From Collinsella sp. (GTDB taxonomy: Bacteria; Actinomycetota; Coriobacteriia; Coriobacteriales; Coriobacteriaceae), in assembly GCA_018376905.1 (NCBI GenBank), contig JAHAAK010000020.1:1-40591 (forward strand): a DNA stretch of 40,591 bases. The letters run 5' to 3'. The stretch's first letter is position 1. Each line of letters opens with the position of its first letter. The position numbers and the translations under genes are program-made. Below, one piece after another: positions 31,611 through 39,791 of the stretch. The notes beneath the pieces were generated by a model. It had not been told where the DNA came from. It worked only from the letters and a program-made list of their open reading frames with translations, and searched no databases.

Positions 31611-31666
31611 TAGTCATTGGGGACGTTCTTGTTTGACTAGTCGTTTAAGAACGTCCCCAATGACTA
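31611..31666. repeat. Perfect 20-bp inverted repeat
   Basis: tagtcattggggacgttctt (31611-31630) and its exact complement (31647-31666) flank a 16-nt loop. It belongs to the GTCCC-core palindromes of this window. Confidence 0.85.
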
Positions 31667-31675
31667 GTCAGAGAT

Positions 31676-31740
31676 GAGCGTGGATAATCTCCCGGTTTTG
31701 GCCTGTGTGGGGGGCTCAAAGTGGGAGATTATCCACGCTC
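31676..31740. repeat. Perfect 18-bp inverted repeat
   Basis: gagcgtggataatctccc (31676-31693) pairs with gggagattatccacgctc (31723-31740); a further partial copy, atccacgctcg, follows near 31761. The 31423-31877 gap thus consists of element A and two palindromes; no gene was found there apart from these. Confidence 0.85.
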
Positions 31741-31877
31741 GTGATTTGAGTGTCCGAAAATCCACGCTCGTTTGGTCGGTGCATGTCTACGCAGCGTAGG
31801 TTGTCGAGGGCTGTCTTCAAATGGATACTGGCTCTTGAACCGGTTCGCTCCATTCTTCCAATCTGATCGGACATCTC

Positions 31878-32498
31878 ATGAACCAGACACCGCAAAGCAA
31901 TGTCCCCCATACTTTTTTGGCAGCACATGCCATCAAGCGGCTGCGCGAAGATCGCGGCCTCACCCAGCGCGCCCTGGCGGAAAGCCTTGGCGTGACCGAT
32001 AAAGCCGTCAGCAAGTGGGAGTCCGGCCGCGGCCTTCCCGACATTTCCCTCGTTGAGCCTTTGGCCCAGAGACTCGGCATAAGCGTGGCTGAGCTTTTGG
32101 CTGGTGACATTCGGGCCAACGCCAACCGTGCAGGCAATATGCTCAAAGGCGTCTTTTACGTTTGCCCTATCTGCGGAAACGTTGTGCACGCGCTCGGAGA
32201 AGGCAGCTTTAGCTGTTGCGGCTCCACGATGTTTCCCCAGGAGGCCGAAGAGCCGGACGCGGATCACGCCTTTTCCATCGAGCGCATCGAGGACGATTGG
32301 TACGTCACGCTCGACCATCCCATGACCAAGGATCATTACATTAGCTTTGTGGCATATGCGACTATGGATGGCATCTGCCTCAAGAAGCTCTATCCAGAGC
32401 AATCGGTGCAACCGCGTTTTCATATCACCGGACGCGGCAGAATGTACCTCTACTGTAACCAGCACGGACTCTTTGTTTTGCCGACGCCTCGCAAGTAA
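31878..32498 (+). CDS. XRE-type HTH fused to a desulfoferrodoxin-like domain
   Basis: 206-aa predicted redox-responsive regulator. Residues 15-77 are a Cro/CI helix-turn-helix (LTQRALAESLGVTDKAVSKWESG). Residues 94-120 match a desulforedoxin centre with C96, C99, C113, C114 (CPICGN ... CCGSTM). Residues 130-199 match the superoxide reductase centre with ligands H130, H147, H153 (HPMTKDHYI), C193 and H196 (CNQHG). The catalytic Lys of superoxide reductases (EKHV) is replaced by Asp129. Known family: Fe-binding desulfoferrodoxin; inference: iron- or superoxide-sensing transcription factor. SD is weak. It is monocistronic, followed by the second 67-nt palindrome. Confidence 0.85.
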   Translation: MNQTPQSNVPHTFLAAHAIKRLREDRGLTQRALAESLGVTDKAVSKWESGRGLPDISLVEPLAQRLGISVAELLAGDIRANANRAGNMLKGVFYVCPICGNVVHALGEGSFSCCGSTMFPQEAEEPDADHAFSIERIEDDWYVTLDHPMTKDHYISFVAYATMDGICLKKLYPEQSVQPRFHITGRGRMYLYCNQHGLFVLPTPRK

Positions 32499-32533
32499 AA
32501 GCCCGCTGTCCGCCCGATGCCCCTGCGCCAACG

Positions 32534-32600
32534 AGTTGCGGTGGAATAGTTCCTGAAAGTGCTGGTTTAGAGCCTAAACAGGAGCTATTTCACCGCAACT
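32534..32600. repeat. 67-nt palindromic repeat, copy 2
   Basis: Same length and ends as 27368-27434 (agttgcggtggaatagt ... ctatttcaccgcaact), with a different loop. It lies after the HTH-desulfoferrodoxin gene and before the convergent RpiR gene, where a bidirectional terminator would be expected. Confidence 0.85.
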
Positions 32601-32636
32601 TAGGAGGGCGATTGGAGGCGCGGTGGGGCCGGATTG

Positions 32637-33491
32637 TTACTTGAGTCCTGGCAGGCGGGTGTAGGGGAATGAGCGCTCTAGGAACTCGGCGCAGCGGGCG
32701 TAGTCTTTGGCGAAGTAGCTGCTGTAGAGCGAATCGAGCACGTATTGCACGGCGATGTGGCTGGCGAACTGCGTGATGCGGTGTGTCATGCTCTCGTGGT
32801 CGCTCACCGTGAGGTAGGCGGCAAAGCCGGGGTGCAGGCGCGCGCAATAAGGTGTGCCGATGACAACGACGGGAACATGACGACTGCTGAGGATTGGCAA
32901 GATCTCCTTGAGATTGGGCGCGAGGCCGCTGTAGGAGATGACGATCGCCACATTGCCGGAATCCGAGGCGAGCGCCGTGCGCACCTGGGCCTCGGTGCTG
33001 CTGTAGCATGTGGCGCTCTTGCCGGACGAAAGTAGGCGGTCGCGGAACATCCCCGCTGGATAGAGGTTGTGCGAGCCGGTGTAGATATCGACCTGCCGTG
33101 CCTTCGCGATCAGTTTGGCGGCGTGGTCGAGCTGCGCGGGGTCGAGCAGCTCCTGCGTCTCGGCCAGCGTGGTCTGGTAGAGCCCTTCCATGCGCTCCAT
33201 AACCTGCGCGGGCGTGGACGTGGCATCGAAGGGAAAGTTGATGTCCACGTCGCGGCGGTTGCCTGCTTCGGTCGCCAGGCGGATAAGCTCGACCTTGAGG
33301 TCCTTAAAGCCCTCGAGGCCGAGCTTTTTGCAAAAACGGTGCACGCTTGCGACCGAAACATTGGCGCGGGCGGCAAACTCCTTAATGGAGAGTCCGCGGA
33401 TGTCCTCGCCCATGGCAAGGGCCGAGATGCCGAGCTGCTGCTCGGTAGGGGTTAGGCCCTGCGCCTCGGTAATCTTGCGTTTGATATCCAT
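32637..33491 (-). CDS. RpiR/MurR-family regulator
   Basis: 284-aa transcription factor. N-terminal RpiR helix-turn-helix (LSIKEFAARANVSVASVHRFCKKLG, about residues 33-57) and a C-terminal SIS domain that binds phosphosugars (VDIYTGSHNLYPAGMF, then IVISYSGLAPNLKEILPIL). The start at 33491 has a gggag SD; a longer frame reaches 33521. It follows the large glycosidase gene on the same strand, separated by a 39-nt hairpin, and may be co-transcribed and control that locus. The ligand is unknown. Confidence 0.9.
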   Translation of the reverse strand: MDIKRKITEAQGLTPTEQQLGISALAMGEDIRGLSIKEFAARANVSVASVHRFCKKLGLEGFKDLKVELIRLATEAGNRRDVDINFPFDATSTPAQVMERMEGLYQTTLAETQELLDPAQLDHAAKLIAKARQVDIYTGSHNLYPAGMFRDRLLSSGKSATCYSSTEAQVRTALASDSGNVAIVISYSGLAPNLKEILPILSSRHVPVVVIGTPYCARLHPGFAAYLTVSDHESMTHRITQFASHIAVQYVLDSLYSSYFAKDYARCAEFLERSFPYTRLPGLK

Positions 33492-33510
33492 TCGAGCTCC
33501 CGCACTCGCC

Positions 33511-33549
33511 AAACCTGCCAAAAAGAGACGGGTTTATTTTGGCAGGTTT
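33511..33549 (-). terminator. Hairpin after the GH106-like gene
   Basis: Perfect 13-bp arms aaacctgccaaaa (33511-33523) and ttttggcaggttt (33537-33549). The glycosidase stop codon lies in it. On the minus strand its 33 nt closely match 37261-37293 on the plus strand. It may attenuate read-through into the RpiR gene. Confidence 0.65.
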
Positions 33550-36134
33550 TGCCCGAGAAGGGTAACGGGGCCGAGGACACCGCTGGGCGCGACGGGCTCG
33601 GTGAGGGCGAAGATGTCGGAGGTCGCATGGTCGAGCGTGTTGATGACATCGATGGCGAGCTCGTGTGCGCCGGCGGTAAGCGCGCCTGTCGCAAAGCGGT
33701 AGGGCGGGCAGATGCGCGTGCCGAGCGTTTGTCCGTCGAGTGTGAGCGTTGCGACTTCGTAGACATCCCCTAGGTCAATGACGGTGTGGGCGAGGTCGTC
33801 GGCCAGCTCGAACGACGTGCGATAGCGGAACGTACCACATACGCCGGGGAACTGCTCGGCCGTGAGGTCGCACAGGCGCTCGAGCTTTTGCGGCTCGCCA
33901 AAGGTTCTATCGCTGCCGGCAGGGGAGAGGGCGACGGTCCAGGGGTGGCTGATGTCGAGGGCGAGCGTTGCACGTGTGCTCGTGTCGGTGCAGTCCGCGG
34001 GCTCGATTGCGCCGCTTGCCTCCAGAACAACAACGCAGCTCTCGTAAGGCGCCAGCTCCAGCACGCCGTCAAACGCAACGGGCTTGGTGCTGTTCAGCAG
34101 GTCGAGGCGCGTTCCGCAAAGACACTTGTCTTGCGGAAGCGAAACCGTGCAGCAAATGCTTTCACGTGGGTGCTCGTTGACCAACATGACGTAGGTCTCG
34201 CCGGCACGCTCGTAGCGAAGCGCGCGTAGCCAGGGCTGCGGCGTATCGGTCACAACAGTCTGCAGCCCCGCGCGTGCAAGCGCAGCCGCCACATCGGCAA
34301 GCGGGGTCGCGGCAAGACCGCTCAGCTCGGCCGCGCCATCCGCGTCGTAAAGCGCGCCGGGCACCTCGTCGACGGCAAGCGCCATAACCCCCGCGGCCAT
34401 CATGCGCCCGACGGCACGTGCTGTGACAGCGCCAATAAACGAAGCCCCGGACATGACAAACGCCTGGTAGCGGCAGCCGTTAACAGCCAGCATTCCATCG
34501 GCAATCGAAACCTCGTAGCGGTCCTCATCCTCAAAAGCCTCGGCAGGCACAAAGTCAAAATCGATCTGCGCGCGCGTGAGCTCGGCCGCTACGCGCTCGA
34601 CGGGCATGGCGTTGCCGGCCCATTCGGCGTCGGCATGGTACAGAACGGCGACGGGGCAGGCGGCAGTGCCCCCTGAAAGCAATGCGGCCGTGCGATTCAT
34701 ATAGCGCATGAGCTGGCCAAAGTGCGGCCACTGCGGGTTGTTGCCGTGCGCGTAAAAATGCGGCGGGCAGTCCCAGTCGGGGAAGGGCGCCATGCTAAAC
34801 GCGTGCGGCGTAAACCAGTTTATACCGCGGACGAGCATGTGATCGGCGATCCACTTCATCTCGCGCAAACCCTCGTGCCAGCCAAAGGCGCCAAAGACCT
34901 CGGCCATGCAGCGCCCCTGCTTTTTGGGGTCGAGGCGCGCGGCCGAAGAGCCCAGCTTGGCAAGCGCGTAGGTAAAGAACTCCATGCTCCACGTGCCGTG
35001 GAAATAGCTGTAGTGCCCACGGCCAATTCCGGGGACAAGCTGGTTGATAACCACATCGATGCCTGCCATGTCCTGACCGGCAACCGCGCGGAAGTAGTGC
35101 CCGGCGCCCTGGCCCAGGCGCGTGTGGCAACTCTTGTCCTCGATCACGTGGCCAATGTGCATAACGCCGTGCGTACGGCACCAGTCGCCGATCTGCTCGT
35201 CAAAGCACGCGCGGTAGAGCTGCGTGGCAATATCCATGTAGGCGTGACGGACCTGGGCGCCGTCTGCCTCGCGCGTCCAAAGGCCGTGCAACTTGGTAAG
35301 CCAATTCTCGCCAAGCGCATCGTGTAGGCGGCGGGCAAGCTCGTCCGACCACGGCAGCGCCAGGTCGCTTCGCCCGATAAAGCTGCTGGTAGAGGCATCG
35401 TCGAGCGTGGTGCCCTTCTCGTTCATAAAGCCGGGCTCGTCGGTAAAAAAGCCCAAGATCGTTTTGCCGAACTCGTCGCCCAGGTGCTCAAACGTGGGTT
35501 CGTAGACAGCGTCGATCAACACACGGCACGAGGCGGCATCGACCATGTTGATGTACTCATCGCGAAAGCCGGTCTTTTGGCTGGTGACGTAGAGCTCGAT
35601 CGTGGTGACACCGGCGGGGGCGTCAAAACGCAAGCGGGCGGGTGTGCCATCGTCTCCTTGCTCAACAGCGAGCGCAAGGTCGAGCGGCGCACCAGCGGCA
35701 TCAAAAGCCGCCGCGCCCACAAAGCGCTCGGTGGGGTCCATGAGATTAACGAGCTTGATAGTCGTGGACGGTTGGGGACCAACAACCGTAATCGTGCGAT
35801 GCTTGAGCACGGTTTTCTTGAGCGCGGGGTCGACGCCATCGCCCGCAAGCGCGCCGTTGGCATAGCCTGTGGGGAAGTGGGCGTCGTCGAGCAGCCAGAT
35901 CTTTAACCCCAGGCGCTTGCACTCGCCGATGATAAAGCGCAGGTCAGACCACCAGCCGTCGCGACAGAAATCGGGATGCGTGCGCGATTCCAGGCAAACC
36001 TCGTGGATGTCCGCCCCGGCGATCTGCTCCAGATACTCGGTAATCGTCTCGCGCGCCTCGCCCTTGAGCCACAAGAACGGAAGCACGTGGTTGTCGTAGG
36101 TGCCGCCAAGCACCTGCTCAAAATACGCCGCCAT
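33534..36134 (-). CDS. Large glycoside hydrolase, GH106-like (possible alpha-L-rhamnosidase)
   Basis: 866-aa enzyme without a signal peptide, so it would act on imported oligosaccharides or glycosides. The N-terminal barrel has HEVCLESRTHPDFCRDGWWSD and KIWLLDDAHFPTGYANG segments; GFFTDEPGF near residue 230 carries acidic residues placed as in GH106-type enzymes; the C-terminal 120 residues form a galactose-binding-like beta-sandwich (GTFRYRTSFELADDLAHTVIDLG). The family call rests on this general pattern; the substrate is uncertain. SD ggagga precedes the ATG. Divergent from an AraC gene (117 bp apart) and followed by an RpiR gene, so it has two candidate local regulators. Confidence 0.75.
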   Translation of the reverse strand: MAAYFEQVLGGTYDNHVLPFLWLKGEARETITEYLEQIAGADIHEVCLESRTHPDFCRDGWWSDLRFIIGECKRLGLKIWLLDDAHFPTGYANGALAGDGVDPALKKTVLKHRTITVVGPQPSTTIKLVNLMDPTERFVGAAAFDAAGAPLDLALAVEQGDDGTPARLRFDAPAGVTTIELYVTSQKTGFRDEYINMVDAASCRVLIDAVYEPTFEHLGDEFGKTILGFFTDEPGFMNEKGTTLDDASTSSFIGRSDLALPWSDELARRLHDALGENWLTKLHGLWTREADGAQVRHAYMDIATQLYRACFDEQIGDWCRTHGVMHIGHVIEDKSCHTRLGQGAGHYFRAVAGQDMAGIDVVINQLVPGIGRGHYSYFHGTWSMEFFTYALAKLGSSAARLDPKKQGRCMAEVFGAFGWHEGLREMKWIADHMLVRGINWFTPHAFSMAPFPDWDCPPHFYAHGNNPQWPHFGQLMRYMNRTAALLSGGTAACPVAVLYHADAEWAGNAMPVERVAAELTRAQIDFDFVPAEAFEDEDRYEVSIADGMLAVNGCRYQAFVMSGASFIGAVTARAVGRMMAAGVMALAVDEVPGALYDADGAAELSGLAATPLADVAAALARAGLQTVVTDTPQPWLRALRYERAGETYVMLVNEHPRESICCTVSLPQDKCLCGTRLDLLNSTKPVAFDGVLELAPYESCVVVLEASGAIEPADCTDTSTRATLALDISHPWTVALSPAGSDRTFGEPQKLERLCDLTAEQFPGVCGTFRYRTSFELADDLAHTVIDLGDVYEVATLTLDGQTLGTRICPPYRFATGALTAGAHELAIDVINTLDHATSDIFALTEPVAPSGVLGPVTLLGQNLPK

Positions 36135-36250
36135 ATACGCTCCTCCAAAACCGGCCTTTCAAATCCATTGAAGTCAGAGTACGCCGAGCGCGCCGCCCTG
36201 CTAATATCAAAACCACGGCAGAATATGACCGAATCAACGATGGGAGCACT

Positions 36251-37258
36251 ATGGAGCTCGCGCGCTTGGATAACCTGCTACTCGAGCTGACCGACAGTGA
36301 ACGCGCCTATCGCGCGGGCGCCCATTACGACTGGAGCGATGCACTCGGTCAAGGTAATCAGGCAGATATTGATGGCCGATTCATTCGTAAAATTGGCAAC
36401 CCAACGCTCGCTCTGCACCAAGAAGGCATGCCCGAGGGGCTATCGATTGTTCGCAACTCGCGCTTCAATCCTGTGCCGGAACACGTGCACGATTATGTCG
36501 AAATCAGCTATGTCTATCGAGGACGAGCGCCGCAGATCGTCAACGGCGCGCCGCTCATGCTCGCTCAAAACGAGGTCCTCCTGCTCGATGCCGCCTGCCC
36601 GCATGCTGTTGGCGAGCTCGGTGAGCACGACATAATGCTGAGCGTCATCATCTCGCGGCCAATGCTGCGCCGTAGCCTGGAGCAAAGCCTTTCGCCCACA
36701 AGCGCGGTCTCGCGGTTCCTGCTCAACGCCCTCACGGACGAAACCGACCACCGCGGACACGTGCATTTCCATACGGGCGGCAGCCGTCGCGTGCGCCGCT
36801 ACATGCAGGAGATGCTGTGCGAGCGTCTGGACCCCACGCCAGCGAGCCCCCAGATTGTCTCGAGGCTGTTTGAGCTGCTGTTGGTCGAGCTCATGCAAAG
36901 CTACGAGGCCGGTCTTCTGCGATCGGACGCGCCCGCGCTGCCATCGGCGCAGGTCGCGGCTGCTATGGGCTATATCGAGCGTCACGCCTGCGATTGCGCG
37001 CTCGACGACCTCGCCCGCCATCTGCACCTGAGCCCCAACTACGCAAGCGCCCTACTCAAGCGTCAGACAGGCCGCACATTCATGCAGCTCGTGCAGGAGG
37101 GCCGCCTGGCGCGCGCAGCGGCACTGCTCGACGCCGGTGCCACGGCAGAGGCGGCTGCGCGCGAGGCGGGCTATGCCAACATGAGCTTCTTCTACAAAAA
37201 GTTTGCCGAGCGCTATGGCTGCACGCCGGCTGCCTATCGTCAGCGTTTTCCCAGATAA
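36251..37258 (+). CDS. AraC-family regulator with cupin sensor domain
   Basis: 335-aa regulator. Residues of about 60-140 form the cupin sugar-sensing domain (NPVPEHVHDYVEISYVYRG with the typical HxHxxxE pattern), and the last 100 residues carry two helix-turn-helix motifs (LDDLARHLHLSPNYASALLKRQTG and AAREAGYANMSFFYKKFAERYGCTPAAYRQ). The gene is divergent from the GH106-like glycosidase and probably activates it in response to a sugar. It also lies 170 bp before GH1 copy 3, whose promoter lacks a good -35 and carries upstream repeats, so that gene is a second candidate target. Confidence 0.92.
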   Translation: MELARLDNLLLELTDSERAYRAGAHYDWSDALGQGNQADIDGRFIRKIGNPTLALHQEGMPEGLSIVRNSRFNPVPEHVHDYVEISYVYRGRAPQIVNGAPLMLAQNEVLLLDAACPHAVGELGEHDIMLSVIISRPMLRRSLEQSLSPTSAVSRFLLNALTDETDHRGHVHFHTGGSRRVRRYMQEMLCERLDPTPASPQIVSRLFELLLVELMQSYEAGLLRSDAPALPSAQVAAAMGYIERHACDCALDDLARHLHLSPNYASALLKRQTGRTFMQLVQEGRLARAAALLDAGATAEAAAREAGYANMSFFYKKFAERYGCTPAAYRQRFPR

Positions 37259-37260
37259 AA

Positions 37261-37293
37261 CCGACCAAAATAAACCTGTCCCTTTTTGGCAGG
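37261..37293 (+). repeat. Hairpin repeat after the araC-type gene
   Basis: Contains ccaaaataaacctgtccc followed by tttttggcagg. Nearly the same sequence is on the minus strand at 33547-33515. Both copies follow a gene end directly and have a T-run in the distal arm. Confidence 0.65.
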
Positions 37294-37396
37294 TGTCAGG
37301 AAGTGTCAGGGGCGGGCAGGCGGCGGGGTGCCGCTGCGAAAAGAAGTATCGGGTTTGGCGCCCCCGCCTCCGCATGTCTCCCGCGTGGGCGATACT
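37291..37396 (+). promoter_or_regulatory. Promoter and shared upstream elements of GH1 copy 3
   Basis: Two tandem 10-mers aggtgtcagg and aagtgtcagg (37291-37310), block agtgtcaggggcg (37302-37314), block gcgaaaagaagtatcg (37336-37351) and GATACT (37391-37396). Order and spacing match the region before GH1 copy 2. There is no recognisable -35 17 bp before GATACT, which suggests activator-dependent transcription. Confidence 0.68.
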
Positions 37397-37430
37397 CGGC
37401 TTATCGACCCACGATGCAAAGGAGATGCTC

Positions 37431-38879
37431 ATGGCAAACATCAAGTTCCCCGAGGGTTTCTATTGGGGTGGCGCCACCGCCGCCAATCAGTTTGAGGGCG
37501 CTTGGAACGTGGACGGCCGCGGCGCTTCCGTCGACGACCACTTCCTGGGCGGCAGCTACAAGGAGCCGCGCCAGATCACGATCGACATCGATCCCAACCG
37601 CTTCTACCCCAACCATGACGGCATCGACTTCTACCATCACTACGAGGAAGACATCGCGCTGTTCGCCGAGATGGGCTTCAACATGTTCCGCATGTCCATC
37701 TCCTGGAGCCGCATCTTCCCCAACGGCGACGATGCTGAGCCCAACGAGGCCGGCCTCGCCTTCTACGACCGCGTCTTCGACTGCCTGCGCGCGCATAACA
37801 TCGAGCCACTCGTGACCCTCTCGCACTACGAGATGCCCTATCACCTGGTCGAGAAGTACAACGGCTGGGCAAGTCGCGAGCTCATCGGCTTCTTTGAGAA
37901 GTATTGCCAGACTGTCTTCGACCGCTACCAGGACAAGGTCAAGTTCTGGCTGACCTTCAACGAGATCAACTGCGGCACCATGGACATGGGCGCCATGATG
38001 GAGACCGGCCTGATCCAGGGCTTCGAGGGTCCGGCAAGCGCCATCAAGACCACCGCCCAGCAGCGCTTCCAGGCCCTGCATCACCAGTTCGTGGCCAGCG
38101 GCCGCGTCGTGCGCTACGCCCACGAGCACTATCCGCAGTTCAAGATAGGCAACATGGATTGCTTCATCCTCTCCTATGCTGCGACGTGCGACCCGGTCGA
38201 CGTGTTCGCCACGCAGCAGCAGATGAACTCCATGAACTGGTACTGCTCCGACGTGCAGGTGCGCGGCAAGTACCCGTTCTATGCCAAGCGCTTCTGGGCC
38301 GAGAACGGCGTCGAGCTCGCAATGGAGGACGGCGACCTGCAGGATATCGCCGACGGCAAGGTCGACTTCTATTCCTTTAGCTACTACATGTCCGGCACCG
38401 TCGGCACGCACGAGGACCACGAGATGACCGAGGGCAACATGACCTTTGGCGGCAAGAATCCCTACCTGGAGTCCACCGACTGGGGTTGGCAGATCGACCC
38501 GTTGGGCCTGCGCATCGCCCTCAACGAGATCTACGCCCGCTACGAGATTCCGCTGATGGTGGTCGAGAACGGCATGGGCGCCTACGACGAGGTCGAGGAG
38601 GACGGCTCCATTCACGATCCGTACCGCATCGCCTATCTGCGCAGCCACATCAAGGCCATGGGCGAGGCCGTCGCCGATGGTGTTGACCTGATCGCCTACA
38701 CCTGGTGGGGCCCCATCGACCTGGTGTCCGCCGGTACCGGCGAGATGCGCAAGCGCTACGGCTTTATCCACGTCGATAAGTACGACGACGGCACCGGTAC
38801 CTACGAGCGACGCCGCAAGGACAGCTTCTACGCCTACCAGAAGATCATCCAGAGCAACGGTGCCGAGGGTCTGGCTTAA
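37431..38879 (+). CDS. 6-phospho-beta-glucosidase, GH1 (copy 3)
   Basis: 482-aa cytoplasmic GH1 enzyme. Acid/base E178 (LTFNEIN), nucleophile E379 (VVENGMG), phosphate-loop type sequence LVSAGTGEMRKRYGFIH. It differs from copies 1 and 2 in the aglycone-side loops (for example DMGAMMETGLIQGFEG after the acid/base), so it probably accepts other aglycones or linkages. The start at 37431 has ggag 6 nt upstream; ATG 37425 is too close to the SD. It is monocistronic and follows the AraC gene. The next gene, the EIIA domain, has its own promoter. Confidence 0.94.
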   Translation: MANIKFPEGFYWGGATAANQFEGAWNVDGRGASVDDHFLGGSYKEPRQITIDIDPNRFYPNHDGIDFYHHYEEDIALFAEMGFNMFRMSISWSRIFPNGDDAEPNEAGLAFYDRVFDCLRAHNIEPLVTLSHYEMPYHLVEKYNGWASRELIGFFEKYCQTVFDRYQDKVKFWLTFNEINCGTMDMGAMMETGLIQGFEGPASAIKTTAQQRFQALHHQFVASGRVVRYAHEHYPQFKIGNMDCFILSYAATCDPVDVFATQQQMNSMNWYCSDVQVRGKYPFYAKRFWAENGVELAMEDGDLQDIADGKVDFYSFSYYMSGTVGTHEDHEMTEGNMTFGGKNPYLESTDWGWQIDPLGLRIALNEIYARYEIPLMVVENGMGAYDEVEEDGSIHDPYRIAYLRSHIKAMGEAVADGVDLIAYTWWGPIDLVSAGTGEMRKRYGFIHVDKYDDGTGTYERRRKDSFYAYQKIIQSNGAEGLA

Positions 38880-38941
38880 TCGACAATATGAGTGCCACCG
38901 GGGAAAAGCGTTGGGATGGGCTCGCGATTCGAGTCCCCACC

Positions 38942-38970
38942 TTAGCATTTGAACCATTTGGCACTATAAT
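38942..38970 (+). promoter_or_regulatory. Promoter of the EIIA gene
   Basis: TTAGCA (38942-38947), 17-bp spacer, perfect TATAAT (38965-38970). This is one of the best promoters in the window and indicates strong expression. Confidence 0.75.
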
Positions 38971-39019
38971 CACCATAGGCATGCGCACTACGTTGCGCTT
39001 AATCAAGAGGAGAAAACGT

Positions 39020-39556
39020 ATGGGTCTGTTTGACATGTTCAAGAAGAAGGCTGAGCCCGCGGCTGCCGCTGCTCCTGCCTCCATCTCTGCTTCTGCCGGC
39101 GCCGACGTGCTGTGCTCGCCCGTCAAGGGCAAGGTCATCAAGATGGCCGACGTGCCCGATCCCGTCTTTGGTGGCGAGGTGCTGGGCAAGGGCTGCGCCG
39201 TGTGGCCCGAGGACGATCTGGTCTACGCTCCCTGCGACGGCAAGGTGACCGTCACCATGGGTCACGCCGTGGGCCTGCAGTCCGATAGCGGCATCGAGGT
39301 TTTGGTGCACGTTGGCGTCGATACCGTCAACATGAACGGCGACGGCTTCGAGGGCTTCGTCAAGGCTGACGATGTCGTTAAGGCTGGCCAGCCCATGCTC
39401 AAGATCGACCGCGCCAAGATCGCCGCTGCCGGCTACAAGGACTGCGTCGTCGTGGCTGTGTCCAACACCGCCGAGTTCGCCGACGTCGAGCTCGCCGTCG
39501 AGGCTGACTCCGCTGTCGCCGCCGGCGATGTCATCGTCAAGGTCGTTCGCAAGTAA
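39020..39556 (+). CDS. crr: PTS EIIA(Glc)-type stand-alone component
   Basis: 178-aa soluble phosphocarrier. After an Ala-rich N-terminus comes the Crr fold: SPVKGKVIKMADVPDPVFGGEVLGKG, H82 in MGHAVGL and the phosphorylated H97 in LVHVGVDTV. It accepts phosphate from HPr and passes it to EIIB domains of the glucose/beta-glucoside family. The EIIBC at 1220 lacks an EIIA domain, so this protein is its natural donor and may serve other transporters too. SD agaggag precedes the ATG. It has a strong promoter and its own terminator, so it is expressed independently of the glucosidase upstream. Confidence 0.93.
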   Translation: MGLFDMFKKKAEPAAAAAPASISASAGADVLCSPVKGKVIKMADVPDPVFGGEVLGKGCAVWPEDDLVYAPCDGKVTVTMGHAVGLQSDSGIEVLVHVGVDTVNMNGDGFEGFVKADDVVKAGQPMLKIDRAKIAAAGYKDCVVVAVSNTAEFADVELAVEADSAVAAGDVIVKVVRK

Positions 39557-39581
39557 GCTGCGGCAACATAAGGGTGTTTTG

Positions 39582-39612
39582 GGGTGATCGAATTGTCCGA
39601 CCACCCTTTTTT
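39582..39612 (+). terminator. Terminator after the EIIA gene
   Basis: gggtg-a-tcg pairs with cga-c-caccc, followed by TTTTTT. Confidence 0.75.
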
Positions 39613-39698
39613 ATTACAATGCGGCGGAACGTTTTATTGCGCGTTGGGCGGATCGGTAAACCGTTCGGACGTTAAATCGAGCCGACTGCGCCTTTGCT

Positions 39699-39728
39699 TT
39701 GCCGGGGGTGTTCGTTAGCTGCTAGTAT
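39699..39728 (+). promoter_or_regulatory. Promoter of the small lipoprotein gene
   Basis: TTGCCG (39699-39704), 18-bp spacer, TAGTAT (39723-39728), about 65 bp before the ATG. Confidence 0.5.
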
Positions 39729-39791
39729 GGCCTTATTGTTACGACGTGCACCGTGTTGGGAAGCGCGGTGCCGCTTGTTGGGAGGAATGTC

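Noticed and set aside
37401..38957. Minus-strand ORF of 518 codons opposite GH1 copy 3
   Set aside because: Antisense shadow of a clear GH1 gene; similar shadows occur opposite 5685 and 8915.
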